From: Diadema setosum
Taxonomy: Eukaryota; Echinodermata; Echinoidea; Diadematoida; Diadematidae
Assembly (NCBI RefSeq): GCF_964275005.1
Contig: NC_092689.1
Location: 2,053,501-2,117,500 of the forward strand
Length of the DNA stretch: 64,000 bases
Direction of reading: 5' to 3'
The translations under genes were made by a program, and so were the position numbers. The notes beneath the pieces were generated by a model, which ran no database searches, was not told where the DNA came from, and was given only the letters and a program-made list of their open reading frames with translations. Shown piece by piece: positions 23,325-35,061 of the stretch. Within the stretch, counting starts at the first letter, position 1. Each line of letters opens with the position of its first letter.

Positions 23325-23450
23325 AGTGTGTGTGTGTGTGTGAGTGTGAGTGTGTGTGTGTGCTGAGTGTGCGTGTGTGTGTGAGTGTGAGTGTGCGTGC
23401 GTGAGTGTGAGTGTGTGTGTGAGAGTGTGAGTGTGTGTGTGAGTAAGTTA
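22990..23450. repeat. (TGTGAG)n/(TG)n satellite, about 0.46 kb
   Basis: Alternating TGTG and TGAG units with rare TGCG variants. The minus-strand HTHTHS open frame comes from it. Confidence 0.95.
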
Positions 23451-23632
23451 CGTATGAGCAGGGAGGTCACCCTCTCGTAGAGTGTGTAGTATAATTTGCA
23501 TAACGTAACTTTTTCCAAGTGGACCACGCGACATCGTATGCATGCAGTATACAGAGAACGACTGGGATGATGATGGATGATATCTCACAGCGCTTTGTAT
23601 CCAGTGGGAAATGCGCTCTAAAAAATGAAGAC

Positions 23633-24076
23633 CTGAATATAAAAACGACCCAAGTCCAGTTTTTGGCCAAATTCAGTTTGACATGGGAAATTGTAGTTTT
23701 AATCATGGACTCATCTTGTGTATAAATGATAAATCCTAATTACCTCCGGAAGTGCCTGAAATGAATGAGTTAAATCTTATATGAATGTAAGAATGAAGGA
23801 CTTGGGTCATTCTTACATTCATATTATAGCGCCCTCTCTCATCCTTCTCTCATCTCTATAGCAGAATATCATGTAGTCCATCACACAAAATGGCCTCTCC
23901 ACAACAATTAATGTAAATGTTAATTGTCATAATAATATATGTTCTAATTTATATATACAATGTTGCCTTCCCTTCACAGTTAAATAGAATATTATTGGAC
24001 AAATAAAAAAGAAATGAAGTTTTTTTAAGTTTACTCGAAATGGTCTTCCATGGACTTGGGTCGTTCTTATATTCAG
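23633..24076. repeat. Foldback repeat with ACGACCCAAGTCCA arms
   Basis: CTGAATATAAAAACGACCCA and AGTCCA at 23633-23658 are repeated as the reverse complement at 24051-24076. A second hairpin lies inside: ATGAATGTAAGAATGA (23781) and its perfect complement (23807-23822). Both carry the word GACTTGGGTC. Probably a MITE. Confidence 0.65.
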
Positions 24077-24215
24077 ATACTCAAATATCAAATATCATTC
24101 TTATTATAAAGACTTAATATGACACGTACATTGAAATGATAAGTGGTCATTAGATGTACATCAAAGATATGAAATTATGTTCTTGATACATTTTTGCAAA
24201 TGCTATTGATTATAA

Positions 24216-24250
24216 TGATAATAAGATTAATGATGATAAAAATAATAATG

Positions 24251-24291
<41 letters not shown>

Positions 24292-24394
24292 AATGATACT
24301 AATAATAATAATAATAATTATTATTATACTAATAATAATCATCATCATCTTCATCATCATCATCATCATCATCATCATAATAATAATAATAAGT
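24216..24394. repeat. (AAT)n/(ATC)n microsatellite
   Basis: AATAATGAT units turning into ATCATC. Long Ile/Met open frames on both strands are by-products. Confidence 0.95.
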
Positions 24395-25530
24395 AATACT
24401 GGTAACAACCAAATATAGTTCGTACATAAGAAGGATTGTATTCGACGTGATAATATATAACAAAGATCTCGGACGAAGGTCATGCAGACCAAAGGCCTAA
24501 TTGAAAAAACATATAAAAGATAGGAATAGAGCAACGCCCTGGCCGTGCTTTTTGATTTTTGCTTACAGCCCTGGGATGATCTTATTATACACTGCCACAT
24601 ATGAGTTATCGAGTACAAACAAAATATTTCTTGCTCACATTATCAAAGTATGTAACAGAACAGAACATTCAACCTATTATACAAATGTATTACACATTGC
24701 CATACATTCATATTGGTCCGATGTGGGAGTGAAGAAAAAAAAACAACTTTTGTTTCTTAACGCTAAATCATTCCTTTTTATACTTTATTAACTATGATTG
24801 ACATTGAGAAGTTTGGTCGTATCTGTGTTTGAACTACAGAGGTTAATTAGGCACTCGACTCCACACCAAATCTAATGTCTTTCCAAATGGAAATTTTGCG
24901 TGCTTCCAATGTTTGTATTACACAGAACTTATCTTATTTGACATTAGGAGATATCATTGCGCCACAAAATGAACAGTCTCGGTGCTTGGATGGGTCAAGA
25001 GGAAAACTTCGGTATCCGGTCGAATCAAAGTCCAGTCAAGAGTGCATGTACATGTTTTATATTATTATCTCTTTTATGGTATATCATATATCTATATAAT
25101 GTATGCAGTGCACATGTTTATCTTTTACTTTAACACCTTTGGACTGGCTTATATTTTTAGCAGGTGTTTCCGGATTATAACCCCCTTAAATGTAACGCAG
25201 AATTGTCTTCAGTGTTGATCGATATCCATCATTCAAGAAGAGTTTATAAAAAAAAAAGTTAACATGTTTACGGATTCAAAATGGCAATGTCAATTCAACA
25301 TCACGGTGCTAATAGTGAATCATCCTAAGCTATACCCACTGATTTGTAACATTATGAGATGCAAGTGGCACAGTACGTATTGTTCATCTCGAAAACAAGC
25401 CTATACACAAAGAAAATGACAACAACGGCGACGACTACACTAAAGTTTCTGCTGCAAATGCACGGTAAAGATTGACTTCCGTGATTTCGACAAGCCGATT
25501 ATAGACTACAGTATATGCAATATTCTGCAC
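24395..25530. other. Intergenic stretch without recognised genes
   Basis: AT-rich, no conserved coding motif or clear repeat ends seen. Confidence 0.55.
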
Positions 25531-25609
25531 ATGACGCATATTGTTTCTGATTCCCCAAGATTTGCTAGTCAAATTCAGCGTGATCCTTCATTAAGAATAC
25601 TTGGCGATG

Positions 25610-25930
25610 GTGACGCCGTCAAAAGGGGCATCCCACGAGACCGACACCCACAAGTCATATCAACCCACCAATTCAACATTGAAAAAAAAAGGTCCATGAG
25701 TCAAACAGCCACCAGTCATACAGCCAATGAGTTCGACACTCGGCTAATAAGGCCCATGAGTTCTGCACTAGGTAAGAATCAGCCATTTTTCTTCATTATT
25801 ACTTGGGGCGTAATTTGTCGATCTTGTTTGCTTAGTGTCGAACTCATGAGCTGCGTATGGACTCATGGGTGTCGACCTCGTGACGTGCACCCGTCAAAAT
25901 GCCGTGTGTTATCATGCCATCCCCTGAAGT
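25610..25930. mobile_element. Foldback repeat made of CACGAGTC-type words, copy 1
   Basis: The ends read GGGGCATCCCACGAGACCGA (25626) and the near-complement GTGTCGACCTCGTGACG with ATGCCATCCCCTG (25929). Between them the words CCCATGAGT, AGTTCGACACT and CAGTCATACAGCC recur in both directions. A second copy lies at 44195-44528. Confidence 0.7.
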
Positions 25931-25934
25931 AAAG

Positions 25935-26028
25935 ACAAAATACTCTGTCCCTCGGATAGGACATGAATAATAGAGGACCCATGCGTGAGAGTGTCAAAGT
26001 GCAAAAGATCCCGCTAACCCGGTGAACT
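25935..26028. mobile_element. SINE core fragment
   Basis: CTCTGTCCCTCGGAT and AGAGGACCCATGCGTGAGAG match the body of the tRNA-derived SINE at 51304-51660 (CTGTCCCTCGGAT, GAAGGTCCCATAATGTGGG). The tRNA head is absent. Confidence 0.6.
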
Positions 26029-26290
26029 ACAGTTTGCATAATAATTCACTTCCTTTAGTTTTTGAAAATATGTTTAATAAGAATAAAAGTATTTATAAAT
26101 ACCCCACTTGTCAAACAGATAAGTATCATTTGCCCCTCACCCGAACTTTATTTACAAAATCCACGTTTATTTACAGTGGCCCAAAATTTTGGAATTCCCT
26201 CGAGTAAAATGTAAGATTCTATTAGTTTGAAATCATTCTCTAGTAATCTAAAGAAATATTTGATTAGCTCGTATGTACCCCATGATTAGT
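26020..26290 (+). mobile_element. CR1/L2-like LINE, C-terminal fragment
   Basis: The plus strand encodes YSLHNNSLPLVFENMF, QTDKYHLPLTRTLF and FIYSGPKFWNSLE. This is the usual end of a CR1/L2-type ORF2 (RT-x-F-x-GPK-x-WNSLP). It is cut by a stop directly after NSLE and lacks everything upstream. Confidence 0.75.
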
Positions 26291-26861
26291 TTGACTGTTT
26301 GGAATTGTTGTTCTTTTTTCTTCACCCTGCATCGAGAATGCTGACCTGCCCTTCGCTCTCTCTACTCCCCCATCCCTCCCTCCCTCTTTCTCTTTTCCTA
26401 CTCTCTTCTGTGTGTGCACAATGTATGTGGATGCATACATGTGAGTGTACGTGCGTGTGTGTGCGTATGTGTATGTGTGTGCTTGTGTGTATGTGTATGT
26501 GTAATACTTCCAATGATTAGCTTGTACGGTACATGTATCGTTGTATTGTGTTATAAAGCCATGTATAATGTGACAAAATTGGTATAAAGACACCCCTCTC
26601 AAGATAATGGACCAACCCAGGGTGTGCAGTGTACGTACACACGAAAGTGTGTACGGGGTATAACAGTGTCAAGGGACACACGCAGCGGGTACAAAGGTCT
26701 AAGTGCAAGAGGTATCAAAGGACCCTGCTCGGAAAGAAAAGAGATAGATAGTGGTTGGAGAGTTAGCGTTAGAGTAGTAGATAGTGATAGTAGCTGTAGG
26801 GAGAAGGGCTTTGCCCTGGGGTGTAGATAGAGCTGTTTGGGAGATAGGTTTTCTAAACTTT

Positions 26862-28445
26862 TTTTTTTCTCTTTTTATTTTTTATGCAACCATAAAACAA
26901 ACAAAACACACAATATAAACAATGTACTAATGTCCAGCCTATAGCATTAAAAAGGGTTCAGTAAACAAGTCACATTAAACTATCTGCCATAATGGAATAA
27001 CACAAGAAGATGGATGTCTATGAGATATATGAAAATAGAGGATCAACCATTACAAAAGCATGGACCACTTCCTCAAATGACATTGTAATTTACCTTTTTT
27101 TGTGCTATAGCATATTCAGTTTTCTGTTTATACTTTACTAAAGCAATAAATGCATCAAAATTCAAAGTTGAACCTTGAAATCTACATCTATATATATATA
27201 AAAAACTTAAGACAAAGAAATAAAAAAAAATATACATGTACAAAATTCTACGTCATCATTTACACCAAACATCATATTAAAAGGCAAAAAGGTATATACC
27301 TTTTTTGTCTTTTCCTCTATGAAATCAAATATTTTTTTTTTTTCCATAAAGGTAGTGTTTTAGGACAGTGTACAAATAGATGAAAAGCAGTTTCCTGTTC
27401 TTGACTACAAAACATACAGTCTGGGTGTTCTATTTTTTTAATCTTAAATAAGAATGCATTTAAACCAATAACATTATGAAAAACCTTAAAATAAAAGGAA
27501 CGAAGTTGTGTTTCAACAGTACATTTATACTTGGTTTATTCATATGAATAACATCCCACTGAACTGTTTCATCATTAATGGAGAAGAGGTCTTTCCATTT
27601 ATCTTTTCTTTTCTCACATGAGGAGTCACACTGTACATTTCTTATTACCGGATAAGCATGTTTAGAAATTTTCTTTTTTTTTCACCAGCTCTGACACTAT
27701 TTTATCAAACATATCTTCATCGGTATCTAAGGAAGAATCAAACCATGAAAGATAAATACCATTCATTAAAGAATTATATTTTCTCCTATCCTTAATTGCA
27801 ATATCAAATTCCAGAACTAGCTCTTCAAAGGTTTTGACACGACCCCCTATGTGCAAATCATTAATAAAATGAATTCCTTTCTCAAACCAGTCAGGGTAAT
27901 AGAAAAAAGGTCTATGTTTCAAACTAACTTTCTTATTCCATAGTCCTGTAAATGAAAATTTGAAAGGCCAAGGTCTTTCAAAATACCTTCTCTATAAATG
28001 TACCATACTTTTAAGGTTTCAACTAATTGAGAATTCTTCAGCTTGTTCAAAACACAACCTGGGACGTTTGCTCTCCACAAAACTAAGCTATGTTCATGAA
28101 AATTCAATAGCATTACCTGTTCAATATCCTTCCATGTATTTGAATAATAAGGATCTAAGAATTTTGCAACCCATGTCATCTTCTGAGCCTGTGCACAAAC
28201 CAAAGGATCAATCATACGCAAACCGCCTGAATCATAATCATTACATATTAACTCTCTTTTCACTCTATCTCTACCCCTTTCCATATAAATTTAAAGAGCA
28301 TACTATTCAGTCGTTTAAAGAACGACTGAGGTATATTTAAACAAAGCACAGTAAACATAAAAGTCAGCTGAGGTAAGAGCAGTGCTTTGACCACAGCTAT
28401 CTTTCCTAATACTGACAAATTTCTTTGTTTCCAACAATGTATGTT
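26862..28445 (-). pseudogene. L1-like LINE ORF2, 3' part (not inverted)
   Basis: Read on the minus strand from 28445: CWKQRNLSVLGKI, then VKRELICNDYDSGGLRMIDP (28260-28190), LWNKKVSLKHRPFFYY (27930-27895), DWFEKGIHFINDL, and near 27362-27421 a C-x2-C-x8-H-x4-C knuckle (CMFCSQEQETAFHLFVHC). All are hallmarks of L1/Tx1-type ORF2. A frameshift lies near 27930 between the two longer frames. The 3' UTR runs down to the T-rich block at 26862. Confidence 0.82.
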
Positions 28446-29275
28446 CTATTTGTACTAACTTGGGTACATAATTCAATTCATACATTCTTCTTTAACGATA
28501 TTATTGATTTACTGAGATATTTAGTGAAAAATTATAGACCCATATCATTACTGAATGTAGATTATAAAATAATAGCAAAGCTTTTTTGCAAATAGATTAA
28601 GATTGAGTTTACATACCATAATTAAGGAAGATCAACAAGGCTTTATGCCAGGTAGAAATATAAGTGCTAATATTCGGACCATTGTGGACATGATTGAATA
28701 TACGGACATATTGAAGATACCAGGAACGATTTTGCTTCTAGATTTTGAAAAAGCATTTGATAGGGTTGAGCATAATTTTTTATTTGAAATTCTTAAGAAA
28801 TTTAACCTTGGAAACAACTTCATTCAGTGGATCAAAACTTTTTATAATGAGAGAAGTAGTTTTGTGATGAATAATGGTTTTTTCACTGATCAAATTTCTT
28901 TGTCTAGAGGTTGTCCAAGGTTGTCCAATATCCCCACTACTTTTCATTTTAGCCATAGAAGTTCTGGGTATTGCTATTCGTAGCAGTGAACATATTAAAG
29001 GTATACCCATTGGGAATTATGAAAAAAAGTTGAGTATGTATGCAGATGATACAACAGTATTTTTGAATGGTGATGCATTTTCAAAATCTGTTTGAGTTGT
29101 TACACAAATTTGCAATATTCTCTGGATGTAAAATAAATTTATCAAAATCTGAAGCTATACACATTGGATCCTTAAAAGGGTCTACCTTACATCCTCTTCA
29201 GTTGGAAGGTTTACAATGGAAGGAAAATTCATTTAAAGCATTGGGTGTGCTCTTTTCGCTGAATACGAAATCTAT
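28446..29275 (+). pseudogene. L1-like LINE reverse transcriptase, inverted 5' part
   Basis: The plus strand reads NYRPISLLNVDYKIIAK, QQGFMPGRN, LLLDFEKAFDRVEHNFLF, RGCP then GCPISPLLFILAIEVLG, YADDTTVFLNG and CKINLSKSEAIHIGSLKG. These are reverse-transcriptase motifs in order, including the YADD active site. One extra T near 28583 and a missing dinucleotide near 28920 shift the frame. It ends at ALGVLFSLNTKS, just before where the other half begins. Confidence 0.85.
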
Positions 29276-29659
29276 GTTTTCTAAACTTTCTGGTGGCTTG
29301 GCTTGCTATCGCACACATTTCTTATATCTTTGCTTGTAATACCGCCTTCTCGGAGGACGACTGCTCAGGCTCTGCTTAATAAACACACAGTAACGGTATG
29401 TTTTTCTCCATGACTCAGTCTTTGATGTCAACTTTGTAGTTGTAAGCACTGCTGCCGATTGTCTGCTGTGCGATGCTTGTGATAGGTGTTTATGGTTTGA
29501 TGTGCGGAGTGGAGAGTGAGTGTGTGATGGTAATGTGCAAGATCACAATATATTTTTGTGAAAACGAGCCTACAATCAACCCCATAAGGCCAAAATTCGC
29601 TACAAAAATTAATGTATTGCAGTAATGTAACGTAAGTGAGGGGACTGCACTATACAAGT

Positions 29660-29842
29660 TCGCTTTTTAGCAGCCCCTCAATTTTCATTTCCATGAAGTT
29701 CTTTTAATAACCAATATGTATTATTATGTTCCAAGATATGTAATCATTTGAAGTGTATTACCTGTGTATATTGATTGGAAATGAAAATAAAAAAAAAACA
29801 TGCATCACATGCATGTGTGAAATGAAATGAAAAAAAAAAAAG
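29660..29842 (+). mobile_element. LINE 3' end with (GAAAT)n tail, copy 1
   Basis: From TTTTTAGCAGCCCCTCAATT to GAAATGAAATG. The minus strand of 63826-64000 carries nearly the same sequence, so both are recent copies of one element's 3' end. No ORF is joined to it here. Confidence 0.75.
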
Positions 29843-29894
29843 TACCCCCACCCCACCCCACTTCTGAAAGTGTGGCACCGGCCGTGATACAATT

Positions 29895-29965
29895 GGAAAA
29901 GGATCCCATAGACATTGATAGAAGACCAGCTCGTGTAGCTTAATATGAACTCTCCATCCTCTTTA
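29895..29965. mobile_element. SINE tail fragment
   Basis: GAAGACCAGCTCGTGTAGCT and TTAATATGAACTCTCCATCC match the 3' body of the SINE at 51304-51660 (GAAGACCAGCCAGTGCATAG). Confidence 0.6.
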
Positions 29966-30650
29966 TATTTCGCAGTATTGTTACCAGTATTAAACTTTGT
30001 TACTCAATATAAATTATCCAGACCATTATACACTTTAGAATAATGTTTGGTTGAAAACAGAATATCACCGAAAGCTATAACAACAGGATAAGCGCACATG
30101 AGAAGAGGAGAATACAACTTTTGAGCTGGAGCTGTGTTGTCCAAAGTGAAATACGTACGAAAAAGGTGGAATCAAACTCATACAGCTGCTCCTTCAAGTT
30201 TGAGGTTCGGACATGAGGATATGAAAGTTTACAATCATAAAATATGTCTTTCTCCATTTTCATGATATTGTATTGCGGTTTTTCATAGGATTGAATATCA
30301 GCAACTTTATTATGATGCTCTGTATCTTGGTGACAGATTACATAAAGACTACCTTGTCCATTATTTATCACACGAATTCATTATCCATTCTTCTTTCTTC
30401 TTAATTAATGTCTAGCATCAAAGCTACTAGGTTTATCTCTTTCCATTGTTATCCAATTAACGACAAAACTGCCTGAATTGTCTCCAATATGTACTCATTG
30501 TGTTATGTCAGTCACATTCATAGCCGCTTCTTGAACGTGTACGTTGCGGTTCATACAAGAGTCTTGTGAGATGATGTATAATGTTTGCGTCAGCGCGGTA
30601 CCATTTACAAACTTGGGACGATGGTTAGACAGATCAAAAAGGTTCTAAAC
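29966..30650. other. Intergenic stretch without recognised genes
   Basis: No conserved coding motif or repeat seen. Confidence 0.5.
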
Positions 30651-32430
30651 AGTCTGGGTGCCAAAGGCTGAACCTTGTTTTACCGTTCACCCAATGTGTT
30701 TTGATGGCTTTACCCTATTTCGGGGGTGCTGAATCCGAATCTGCATGATGCAACCCTTGCATCCTTGAGGGTTTTGAGATATTCAAGATGGCCGCCAAAA
30801 TGGCCGCCCAAACCGGAAATTCCCATGTATTTCCTTCTAAATGTTGAGAAATTGAAAACAATTTATGGTTTAACCCTATTTCGAGGGTGCTGAATCCAAA
30901 TCTGGATGATGCAACTGTTGCATCCTTGAGGATTTTGAGATATTCAAGATGGCCGCCAAAATGGCCGCCCAAACCGGAAATTCCTTTGTATTTCCTTCTT
31001 AGTGGTGAGTAATGAGTGGTGAGTAAAACAATTGATAATTCGAAGCTATTTCGACGGTGCTGAATCCGAATCAGGATGATGCAACTCTTGCATCGTTAAG
31101 GGTTTTGAGATATTCAAGATGGCCGCCAAAATGGCCGCCAAAACCGGAAATTCCCCTGTATTTCCTTATAAATGGTGAGAAATTGAAAAAAAAATATTGA
31201 TGGTTTTACCCTAGTTCGAGGGTGCTGAATCAGAATCTTGATAAAACTCTTGTGTCCTTAAGGGTTTTGAGATAATAAAAATGGCCACCAACATGACCGC
31301 CAAAAATGGAAACTCACATGTAGACCCCCTTTTCCCTTTTTTCCGTCTAAATGGTGTAAAATTGAAAACAAATTGATGGTTTTACCCTATTTTGAGTTTG
31401 CTGAATATGAAGCTGCAGGATACAGCTCTTGCATCCTTAATGGTTTTTAGATGATAAAGATGGCCGCCAAAATGGCCCCAAATGGCCGTCAAAAACGGAA
31501 ATTCCCATGTAGGCCCCCTAATTCGTTCTAAATGGTGTAAAATTGAAAACAATTGGTGATTTTACCCTATTTTGAGGGTGCTGAATCCGAACCTGGTTGA
31601 TACAACTCTTGTGGGTTTTTTTTTTTTTTTTTTTTTTTGGGGGGGGGGGGATTTGATAATTCCAAGATGACCGCCAAAATAACTGTCAATATTGAAATTT
31701 TTGAGACCCTATTCAGCACCCTCGACATTTTGTTGTTGCCATTTTTGCGTTCCTTAGGGTTTTGAGATGTCCAAGATGACCGCCAAAATAATTGGCAGAA
31801 ATTGAAATTTCAATGTTAATGTTTTTTTCTAAATGTTGAAAATTTGAAAATAAATTTATGGTCTCATCCCATTTCGAGGTTGCTGAAGGTTTTGAGATAT
31901 TTACAATTGTCCTGTATAAACGGAAATTCCTTGATATTTTCTTATAAATTGTGAAATATTGTGCTATAACGTGAAGCGAGTGATTAAAAGCAATAATCCG
32001 TATTCTTGAATTCAACTCGGTTGAGCAAATTTGTCAAATCAGCCAACAATTAATGGCATCCAAAATGACTGTCACAATGGTATTGTAATATACTGAGATA
32101 ATCCGATATGTCTCAAACGGAACTTTAACACGTAATGGAAAGAAAAATGATATTGACATCATACTGAAACGTACAAACACAAAGAAACGACTGATTTTTT
32201 TTTTTTTAAATGCACGATTGTTATAAAGTAATGCCTGTGGTAGCCAATAAGGGCTCCACAGACTGATGTGAAGTTAATCCTTTTTTGCTACAATATTTAG
32301 TTATGGCCTACTGGTATTTGGTGTTGAAATTTGTTTTGTATTCTTATGAGTCTCGCCGCGTACTCTTATGAAACTTGTGGCATATTCTCATTACGGCACT
32401 TGAAATGGTTGCATCCATGACCACTATAGA

Positions 32431-32893
32431 AGATATCAATACAAGGGTAATTTCAAAAGCACTCTGCGTGATTATGATATTCGTAAGTACTGGAATATCA
32501 ACTATTACCTTACATGTTGTTGTTTGTTTGTTTGTTTTTTGTTTGTTTTTCTATACTGCGCGTTACCTGTGATTTTTCCATCCCCTCGTGTGTATATATG
32601 ATATCGTCGCTTGGGCGACAAGACCTTGTATCTGAAATTTTACCAAAGTGACCACCAGAGTAGATATCAATATAAGGGTAATTTCAAAAGTACTCTTCGT
32701 GATTATGATATTCGTAAGTACTGGACTATCAACTATTACCTTACATGTTGTTGTTAGTTTGTTGTTGGGTTTTTTTTTTTTTGTTTTTGTTTTTGTTTTT
32801 TTGTTTACTGCGCGTTACCTGTGATTTTTCCATCCCCTCGTGTGTATATATGATATCGTCGCTTGGGCGACAAGACCCTGTATCTGAAATTTT
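32431..32893. repeat. 231-bp tandem duplication inside foldback element 2
   Basis: AGATATCAATACAAGGGTAA (32431) recurs at 32662, and both copies go on through CGTAAGTACTGG, TGTTGTTGTTTG-rich tracts, TACTGCGCGTTACCTGTG and GCTTGGGCGACAAGACC. The copies are nearly identical, so recent. Confidence 0.9.
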
Positions 32894-33112
32894 AGTGAAA
32901 ATGACTTTTTTGAATAAACAGATAATCAGTAAATGAGGTCCTGTCCAAACCTTAGCTGTCTTACCCCAAAAATGAAGCTACCATGGCATGTCAAAGGAAA
33001 GGTTCCCTCATTGTTAAAGTGCTTTGGCTGCCATGTTTGTTTGCTTTTTGTTTTTGTTTTTGTATTTCTCTCCTGAGCATGTGACATTTTGTAGATACGA
33101 CGTTTATTGCCC

Positions 33113-33113
33113 C

Positions 33114-33145
<32 letters not shown>
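33113..33145. repeat. (TA)n microsatellite
   Basis: Short TA run with one TGTA break. Confidence 0.9.
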
Positions 33146-34599
33146 CTTTTATATATGATATTACATCACATTGAAGAAAAATATGAAGCAGAACTATAAA
33201 AATGTCCAACTGTTGTCTTCAACATTGTCATCAAGACCACCAACATAAACCAATTAACCAATGTGAGTGTTCATGGATGAAACGATTAAAACTGTTCATG
33301 GATTAAAAACAGGTAATATTGGGAATCTCAGTAAACTTCTCTACATCACTATCACAATATGATCGAGATGGGTATGTCTTGTCCACTGATTGTTAGTGTT
33401 CAAAACATATCCATGATATGTAGATGAAACAGTGTAATCTTTCAAATATTCAACCGCATCTGTAGTCTTGCAGGATTCATTCCTGGCACAGCTGTATCTT
33501 ACAAACTCCAAGATATCCGGTAAAGCTGGTTTCACTGTACAGCAAGTTCAAACTGGGATGGACAATATGCGTTCGTTTATCAGCAGAGTATGGTTGGGTT
33601 TAAATTTTGCCATTGACGAAAACCTGAAGTAGGGTAAAACCATCAATTGTTATCAATTTCTCACCATTCTGGCGAGCATTTTGGCGGCTATCTTGAATAT
33701 CTCCAAACTTTCAATGATGCAAGGGTGGTTTCGTCCAGATTCGCATTCAGCACAGTGATCGAAATAGGGTAGAATCATCAATAAAATTGTTCTCAATTGC
33801 GAAACATTAAAATTGAAATACGCGGAAATTTCCGGTTTTGGCGGCCATTTTGAAATCGGAATAGGATAGAACCATCAAGTATTTTCAATTTCTTACCATT
33901 GAGAATGAAATACGTGAGAATTTCCGGTTTTGGCGGCCATTTTGGCGGCCATCTTGAATATCTCAAAATCCTCAAGGATGAAGGAGTTGCACTATCCAGA
34001 TTCGGATTCAGGACCCTCCAAACAGGGCAAAACCATCAATTGTTTTCAATTTCTCACCATTTATAAGGAAATACATAGGAATTTCTGGTTTTAATTGGCG
34101 GTTATTTCGGCGGCCACTTTGGCGGCCATCTTGAATATCTCAAAATCCTCAAGAATGCAAGAGTTGCATCATCCAGATTCGGATTCAGCACCATTGAAAT
34201 AGGGTAAAACCAAGATTTGTTTTCAATTTCTCACCATTTAGAAGGAAATACATGGGAATTTCCGGTTTGGGCGGCCATTTTGGCGGCCATCTTGAATATC
34301 TCAAAACCCTCAATGATGCAAGAGTTGCATCATCCAGATTCGGATTCAGCACCATTGAAATAGGGTAAAACCAAGAATTGTTTTCAATTTCTCACCATTT
34401 AGAAGGAAATACATGGGAATTTCCGGTTTGGGCGGCCATTTTGGCGGCCATCTTGAATATCTCAAAACCCTCAAGGATGCAAGAGTTGCATCATCCAGAT
34501 TCGGATTCAGCACCCTCGAAATAGGGTAAAACCATCAAAAAACATTGGGTGGACCTTAAAACAAGTTTAGGTCCAAAAAGTGGCTTAGGCACCCAGACT

Positions 34600-35055
34600 A
34601 TTTAGGTGAGTGTACCTACCTCCTTGGATAGAACTTACCAAGCCTTTTACGTGTAATTGGTTACAGAGTGAAATGGATGACGTCAGAAGTTCACCTGGCT
34701 TATTCGCCACCGAAATGCAGACACATTTCATTGATGGGTTTGTTTGTTTGCTTGTTTGTTTGTTGTGGACCCTAAGATGGGGGGGGGGTGGGCATTGAGA
34801 TGAAATGACATGAAGACTTAGATGGGAGGTTCTTCATCAAATAATGTTCATACAAAATGGTCTTATTAGGAAATAGATCATTTTTCAGTCATGCCAACAG
34901 TGAAAAACATAACTTATTTCTGAGCAATAATTAGACCAGACAGTGCTTGCATGGAATCGAAAAAAAAAATTATCAACATGAAGGTTCCTCACAGATATTG
35001 AAGCAACGTCGTTAAAATCCTTACCCTCTTTTACATGTTACATGTTTGATCGTAG
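34600..35055. other. Intergenic stretch before sulfotransferase A
   Basis: It holds a (TTTG) run at 34740-34760 and a poly-G tract at 34780-34790. No gene seen. Confidence 0.5.
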
Positions 35056-35061
35056 AATTTA

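Larger units (their letters stand above)
26848..29289 (-). mobile_element. L1-like LINE with 5' inversion and target duplication
   Basis: A 14-bp direct repeat GTTTTCTAAACTTT bounds the insertion (26848-26861 and 29276-29289). The 3' part is on the minus strand from about 28445 to a T-rich (poly-A on minus) end at 26862. The 5' part is inverted and on the plus strand, 28446-29275. Together they cover reverse transcriptase and the C-terminal domain of one element. This is the structure known from twin priming. It is truncated at the 5' end and carries frameshifts. Confidence 0.85.
30651..34599. mobile_element. 3.95-kb foldback-type DNA element 2 with 161-bp tandem arms
   Basis: The ends are AGTCTGGGTGCC (30651) and GGCACCCAGACT (34599), and the inverted similarity goes on through CACCCAATG and TTTTGATGG. 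The left arm (about 30710-31930) and the right arm (about 33620-34530) are arrays of the same unit in opposite directions: CCTATTTCGAGGGTGCTGAA, AAGATGGCCGCCAAAATGGC, GGAAATTCCCATGTA. The spacing in the right arm is exactly 161 bp (34196, 34357, 34518). The inside (31960-33620) has a 231-bp duplication but no transposase. Confidence 0.85.

Noticed and set aside
22985-23527. 180-codon His/Thr/Ser-rich open frame
   Set aside because: Translation of the TGTGAG satellite.
24501-24791. 96-codon open frame on plus
   Set aside because: No homology recognised and no support from neighbours; the AT-rich region makes chance frames of this length likely.
30710-34530. CRISPR-like or satellite array
   Set aside because: The units are 161 bp without spacers, occur in opposite directions in two arms and are bounded by matching ends, so a foldback element explains them.
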